Shown: positions 60,853 through 64,000 of the stretch, in pieces
Numbering within the stretch: the stretch's first letter is position 1
Layout: each line of letters opens with the position of its first letter
Source of the DNA: CAZUVM01 sp964623885
GTDB taxonomy: Bacteria > Verrucomicrobiota > Verrucomicrobiia > Limisphaerales > UBA8199
Reading direction: 5' to 3'
Length of the DNA: 64,000 nt
NCBI GenBank assembly: GCA_964623885.1
Contig: CAZUVM010000148.1
Coordinates: 1 to 64,000, forward strand
Notes under the pieces: model-generated
Told to the model about the DNA's origin: nothing
The model's input: only the letters and a program-made list of their open reading frames with translations
Databases searched by the model: none
Made by a program: the position numbers and the translations under genes

Positions 60853-62361
60853 ATGACCACAGCCACTCCTGGCGCGCCACTGCCCGTGGAGAGTGAACCC
60901 TCTGCTTTCGCGCGGTTCCTCAGCCGTTTTACCGTGCTTAAAGGCGCGATGCGCGAGCTGTGGATTGCTTTGGCGGTGAAGTTCGTCGCGACGGCTGCCT
61001 ACGCGATCACGAATTGGACGCTCGTGCTGTGGCTTTCCGCGGATTTGGGCTATAGCGACACGCAAGCAAGTTTGCTGGCGTTCGCCTGGTCGGTCGGCAT
61101 CACCGCTATCAGCCTGGTAGTAGGACCTTTGACGGACGTCCTTGGTTTCCGCAAGACGTTTTTCCTCGGCGTTTGGATTTGCGTCTTAGCCCGCGCCGTT
61201 ATGGCGGCATGCAGCCTCAAATGGCTGGCCCTGGCGGCAGGAGTCTTTCCGCTGGCGATCGGTGAGGCGCTGGGCATTCCCGTTCTCGTGGCTTCGTTCC
61301 GCACCTACTCGACCACTCGCCAGCGCTCCATCGCATTCTCCATCTCCTATGCGATGATGAACCTCGGTTTCTTCGTCGCCCAGTACCTCTTCGACGTGAT
61401 CCGCAAGCAAATGGGAGAATACGGCCATTTGGTGATACCAGGCGTAGGCCTGCAGGTATCGACGTACCGAACTCTATTTGTGATAAGCTTTGCGCTCGAG
61501 GTGCTGCTGCTGCCGATGCTTTGGTTTATACGCGAGGGCGCAGCAGCCACTGACCAGGGTGTGACGTTCTCCCCGCCTCGACTTCGCGCCGCGTCCAGCG
61601 GGCAAACCTGGACTGCGATGCAGTCTCTCCGCGAAGGTGCGGAACAGACCTGGCGCGGCCTTGCTCAACTCGTTCGCTATCCTGGTTTCTACCGGCTGAT
61701 AGGTTTTCTTGTTCTCATCGCCTTTGTCAAAATCATCTACAAGGAAATTGATTATGTTTTCCCCAAGTTTGGCATTCGCGAATTAGGCGGCGGGGCGCCG
61801 GTCGGGAAATTGGCAGGTATTAATAACATTCTTATCATTTTTCTCGCGCCGCTGGTTGGCGCATTGACCCTGCGGTTCTCGGCTTACCGGATGGTAATTG
61901 TCGGCGGGATTATTTCGGCTGGATCAGTCTTTCTGATGGCGCTGCCGCCCGCCTGGTTCCAGCCTCTGGCGGATGGTTTCATTGGGAATATACTCGGTCA
62001 CGATTACCTCCAACTGGAGGGACCTATCCATCCCTACTACGTCATGTTCGCCCTGTTCATGGCGCTGCTTTCTTTAGGCGAGGCCTTTTATTCGCCTCGC
62101 GTTTATGAGTACGCAGCTGCCATTGCGCCAAAAGGACAGGAAGCTTCCTATGGAGCGCTGTCGTACGTGCCGCTTCTTTTGGCGAAGGTGTTTGTGCTCT
62201 CTTCCGCGGGATCATTGCTGGAGCATTACTGCCCGGAGCACGGTGTTCGCCACTCAAGCACGCTGTGGTTGATTATCGCGCTGGCCGCGACTGTCGCACC
62301 TCTCGGCTTGATTTTCCTCGGCCGCTACATCCGGGTTCGCGAGGCCGGCCGCGAGGAGTGA
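60853..62361 (+). CDS. Major facilitator superfamily transporter
   Basis: 502 residues with about 12 membrane helices. MFS features: the helix 2-3 loop GPLTDVLGFRKTFFLGVWIC, SYAMMNLGFFVAQYLFDVIR, and a second half starting FYRLIGFLVLIAFVKIIYKE. The sequence recalls proton-coupled oligopeptide (POT)-like members, but the E-x-x-E-R motif was not found, so the substrate is left open. It is co-directional with clpB (60 bases apart) but probably separately expressed. A repeat copy lies downstream. Confidence 0.85.
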   Translation: MTTATPGAPLPVESEPSAFARFLSRFTVLKGAMRELWIALAVKFVATAAYAITNWTLVLWLSADLGYSDTQASLLAFAWSVGITAISLVVGPLTDVLGFRKTFFLGVWICVLARAVMAACSLKWLALAAGVFPLAIGEALGIPVLVASFRTYSTTRQRSIAFSISYAMMNLGFFVAQYLFDVIRKQMGEYGHLVIPGVGLQVSTYRTLFVISFALEVLLLPMLWFIREGAAATDQGVTFSPPRLRAASSGQTWTAMQSLREGAEQTWRGLAQLVRYPGFYRLIGFLVLIAFVKIIYKEIDYVFPKFGIRELGGGAPVGKLAGINNILIIFLAPLVGALTLRFSAYRMVIVGGIISAGSVFLMALPPAWFQPLADGFIGNILGHDYLQLEGPIHPYYVMFALFMALLSLGEAFYSPRVYEYAAAIAPKGQEASYGALSYVPLLLAKVFVLSSAGSLLEHYCPEHGVRHSSTLWLIIALAATVAPLGLIFLGRYIRVREAGREE

Positions 62362-62429
62362 CCTATTGCCGGCGTGCCATTCAGCCAAAAGACGAGCGCC
62401 GTGTCGCCAGCAAATGGCGAATGAGATTT

Positions 62430-62456
62430 GGGACGCCGGGGACGGCGTCCCTACCG
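62430..62456 (+). repeat. GGCGTCCC hairpin repeat, intergenic copy
   Basis: GGGACGCC and GGCGTCCC form a perfect 8-base stem with a 6-base loop, followed by TACCG. It lies between the MFS gene and the small membrane protein gene. Confidence 0.75.
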
Positions 62457-62508
62457 TCGGCTTCCTTTTATATTGGACCACCGCACTTATCCATGCGATA
62501 GGTCAAGT

Positions 62509-62730
62509 ATGAGAACGCTGCTCCTGCTGGTTTGCTGGTGCGTCCTTTTTCTCTTATGCTGGCCGCTCGCGCTGCTGGTGCTCGTTCTCTTCCCGCTGGT
62601 CTGGCTTGTTTCAATACCGTTCCGACTTGTGGGAATTACAGTCGGCGCGGCTTTCGCATTGCTCCGTGCTGTATTGTTCCTGCCCGCGCGTTTGCTCGGT
62701 CACGGAAGCTGCCGCTGTAAAGGATGCTGA
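62509..62730 (+). CDS. Small hydrophobic membrane protein
   Basis: 73 residues from the ATG at 62509. Two to three hydrophobic segments are separated by short turns: MRTLLLLVCWCVLFLLCWPL, LVLVLFPLVWLVSIPFRLVG, then FALLRAVLFLPARLLG. Similar tiny proteins recur in soil Verrucomicrobia and Acidobacteria, as far as I recall; function unknown. A longer frame beginning at 62428 starts inside the repeat and was not used. Confidence 0.65.
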   Translation: MRTLLLLVCWCVLFLLCWPLALLVLVLFPLVWLVSIPFRLVGITVGAAFALLRAVLFLPARLLGHGSCRCKGC

Positions 62731-62770
62731 GCAGAGATCGCTCAGCGGCACGCGGGAAGTTCAACCCTTG

Positions 62771-63454
62771 TTACTTTTCCGGAGGCGGATGAAACAACAG
62801 AGCCGCGTAAACATAAGCGACGCCTTCGCTAATCAGCCCCCGTACGCCGGCGCTATAATGCCACAAATGTGCCTCGTCAAAATCCCGGGCGTGCACCGCC
62901 GTAACCCCAACCTGGACACTTTTGCCTAACGCGCGCCGGAACATGAGGCGCGAGCGGCGAGCGTGCATCCCTTCGGTTACGAGGTGGACTCTAGTTGGCG
63001 TGACCCCGTGATCGCGGAACCAACGCCGCAGCGTCATGGCGGAGGTGTAGGTCCGGTCCTGAGCCACAAATGGCGCGGGCACCGATTGCACGTCATTGGT
63101 GCTCAAGCCCAGCTTTTCAAGGATGGCAGCGCCACGCTCAGCATATGTTTTATATTCCACCAGCGGCGCCCCGAAATCTACCGGACCACCGGTCACATAC
63201 ACATGGTCGTAATGGTTGCGCTTGAATTCTGCCACAACCATTTGCAGCGTGTAGTCCGGCGCCCAGCCTTCTACCACCATCACCCCACCCGGCAACGGCT
63301 CTGTCACCGCGAGGAACGAAGGGAGAGCACGAATCATCACCGTCACGAGCGAGCCCAATACCAGGACCAACGCCAGCCAACCCTTCCAGGTCGGCACCAG
63401 GCATTGCCGCCGCCGCACCAGGCCCCAGGCTTTTGTTTCTACTGTTTTATCCAA
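62771..63454 (-). CDS. YdcF/ElyC-type (DUF218) membrane protein
   Basis: 227 residues. One N-terminal membrane helix (GWLALVLVLGSLVTVMIRAL) is followed by the DUF218 domain: VMVVEGWAPDYTLQMVVAEF, HVYVTGGPVDFG, ERGAAILEKLGLSTNDVQSV, TYTSAMTLRRWFRDHG, and VHLVTEGMHARRSRLMFRRA. In E. coli relatives (ElyC, SanA) act in envelope polysaccharide metabolism. The ligand here is unknown. Confidence 0.85.
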   Translation of the reverse strand: MDKTVETKAWGLVRRRQCLVPTWKGWLALVLVLGSLVTVMIRALPSFLAVTEPLPGGVMVVEGWAPDYTLQMVVAEFKRNHYDHVYVTGGPVDFGAPLVEYKTYAERGAAILEKLGLSTNDVQSVPAPFVAQDRTYTSAMTLRRWFRDHGVTPTRVHLVTEGMHARRSRLMFRRALGKSVQVGVTAVHARDFDEAHLWHYSAGVRGLISEGVAYVYAALLFHPPPEK

Positions 63455-63576
63455 TCGGTGAGTTGATTCGTTCGCGTCAACTCGGCAGCGAATATGATTG
63501 TTAGGAAGGTGCGCCGGCGCAATTCAAATCGGGAGGAGTGACTAGTGACTCATTCACGTGTGATAGCAGAAGATCA

Positions 63577-63603
63577 GGGACGCCGGGATGGCGTCCCTAC
63601 CGA
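63577..63603 (+). repeat. GGCGTCCC hairpin repeat, intergenic copy
   Basis: GGGACGCC and GGCGTCCC form an 8-base stem with a 5-base loop, followed by TACCGATT as in the copy at 50819. It lies 15 bases downstream of the GH3 stop codon. Otherwise the space 63455-63617 holds nothing recognisable. Confidence 0.75.
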
Positions 63604-63617
63604 TTTCGCCGCGGTGC

Positions 63618-64000
63618 CTATTGCTCGATCAATTCCAGCTTTGTCGAAATCGTTTGTTCCGAATTGTTGCCGCCCATGACCTCCACCTGGCCGGGCTCGA
63701 CCACGAAATGCATTGCTCGATTGTAGTAGCCGAATTGTTCCGGACCGAGCAGGAACTCAGCCATTTTCTTTTGTCCGGGCAGCAGCGTCATTCGCTGAAA
63801 AGCTTTGAGCTCCTTCACGGGCCGCGTCACGCTGGCGGCGGGACGGTGAATATAAATCTGCACCACCTCATCGCCTGCGAGGCGTCCAACGTTTTCGACC
63901 GTCAACGATACGCTGACAGTGCCGTTGGTGGGGATTTTGGGCGCGCTTAATCGTAACTCCGCAAGTTTGAATTTTGTATAACTCAATCCATAACCGAATG
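63618..64000 (-). CDS. GH3 beta-glucosidase, C-terminal part only
   Basis: The gene enters from the right edge; the last 127 residues are visible. FGYGLSYTKFKLAELRLSAP is the typical end of the GH3 (alpha/beta)6 sandwich. A fibronectin-III-like domain follows: VSVSLTVENVGRLAGDEVVQ, IYIHRPAASVTRPVKELKAF, and FVVEPGQVEVMGGNNSEQ. The catalytic Asp lies outside the window. It hydrolyses beta-glucosides or xylosides, usually outside the cytoplasm. Confidence 0.88.
   Translation of the reverse strand, partial: FGYGLSYTKFKLAELRLSAPKIPTNGTVSVSLTVENVGRLAGDEVVQIYIHRPAASVTRPVKELKAFQRMTLLPGQKKMAEFLLGPEQFGYYNRAMHFVVEPGQVEVMGGNNSEQTISTKLELIEQ

Overview
The window looks like a chromosomal segment of a free-living, Gram-negative member of the Verrucomicrobiota, probably of the Pedosphaera/Limisphaerales kind. 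This is inferred from gene content, not from a marker gene. Supporting signs are outer-membrane and lipoprotein genes (beta-barrel porin, Mla-type lipid transporter, several lipoboxes), very large secreted proteins ending in a short 'F.V..S.DL..W' plus 'RFYRV' type C-terminal domain, sugar isomerase-like and PLP-dependent proteins carrying Tat signals, DUF1680/GH127, neutral ceramidase-like and PurU/RmuC/RidA genes, and several families of short palindromic intergenic repeats. I see no rRNA, tRNA, CRISPR array, phage or transposase.

Layout. 1-4.2 kb: exopolysaccharide export and assembly (outer-membrane barrel, an intrinsic terminator or attenuator, a Wzz-like co-polymerase cut by the window edge, and a divergent GT4-like glycosyltransferase). 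4.2-6.7 kb: two convergent Tat-signal proteins of sugar-isomerase folds. 6.8-15.3 kb: secreted proteins (lipoprotein, CAP-domain protein, kelch/galactose-oxidase-like protein, beta-helix protein), a WYL regulator with two operator-like palindromes, and the broken tail of another secreted protein. 15.8-17.4 kb: a CBS/DRTGG-containing family II pyrophosphatase.

17.5-31.8 kb is a co-directional carbohydrate locus: GH2 beta-galactosidase-like enzyme, ROK sugar kinase, long-form class I phosphomannose isomerase, GH127-like enzyme, cupin phosphoglucose isomerase, cupin phosphomannose isomerase, a second GH2 enzyme, a Tat-signal DegT-family protein and a ceramidase-like hydrolase. The exported hydrolases would release sugars that the cytoplasmic kinase and three phosphosugar isomerases feed into glycolysis. 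Repeats sit exactly at the gene junctions here and run into the 5' ends of two glycosidase genes.

31.8-39.9 kb: DUF4105 protein, lipase-like lipoprotein and a 1647-residue BNR/LamG/Ig surface protein. 40-46.7 kb: housekeeping (purU, NahK-like kinase, rmuC, ridA, two small stress-type proteins, lgt, miaA). 46.8-50.6 kb: a tightly overlapping Mla operon (STAS-MlaE, MlaF, MlaD, auxiliary lipoprotein) headed by a DUF1328 membrane protein. 50.8-53.3 kb: a nucleotidyltransferase/P-loop kinase fusion and an APH-like kinase. 53.5-64 kb: typA, a YdcH-like protein, a REC-PAS-PAS-PP2C phosphatase, clpB, an MFS transporter, a small membrane protein, a YdcF-like protein and the C-terminal end of a GH3 beta-glucosidase.
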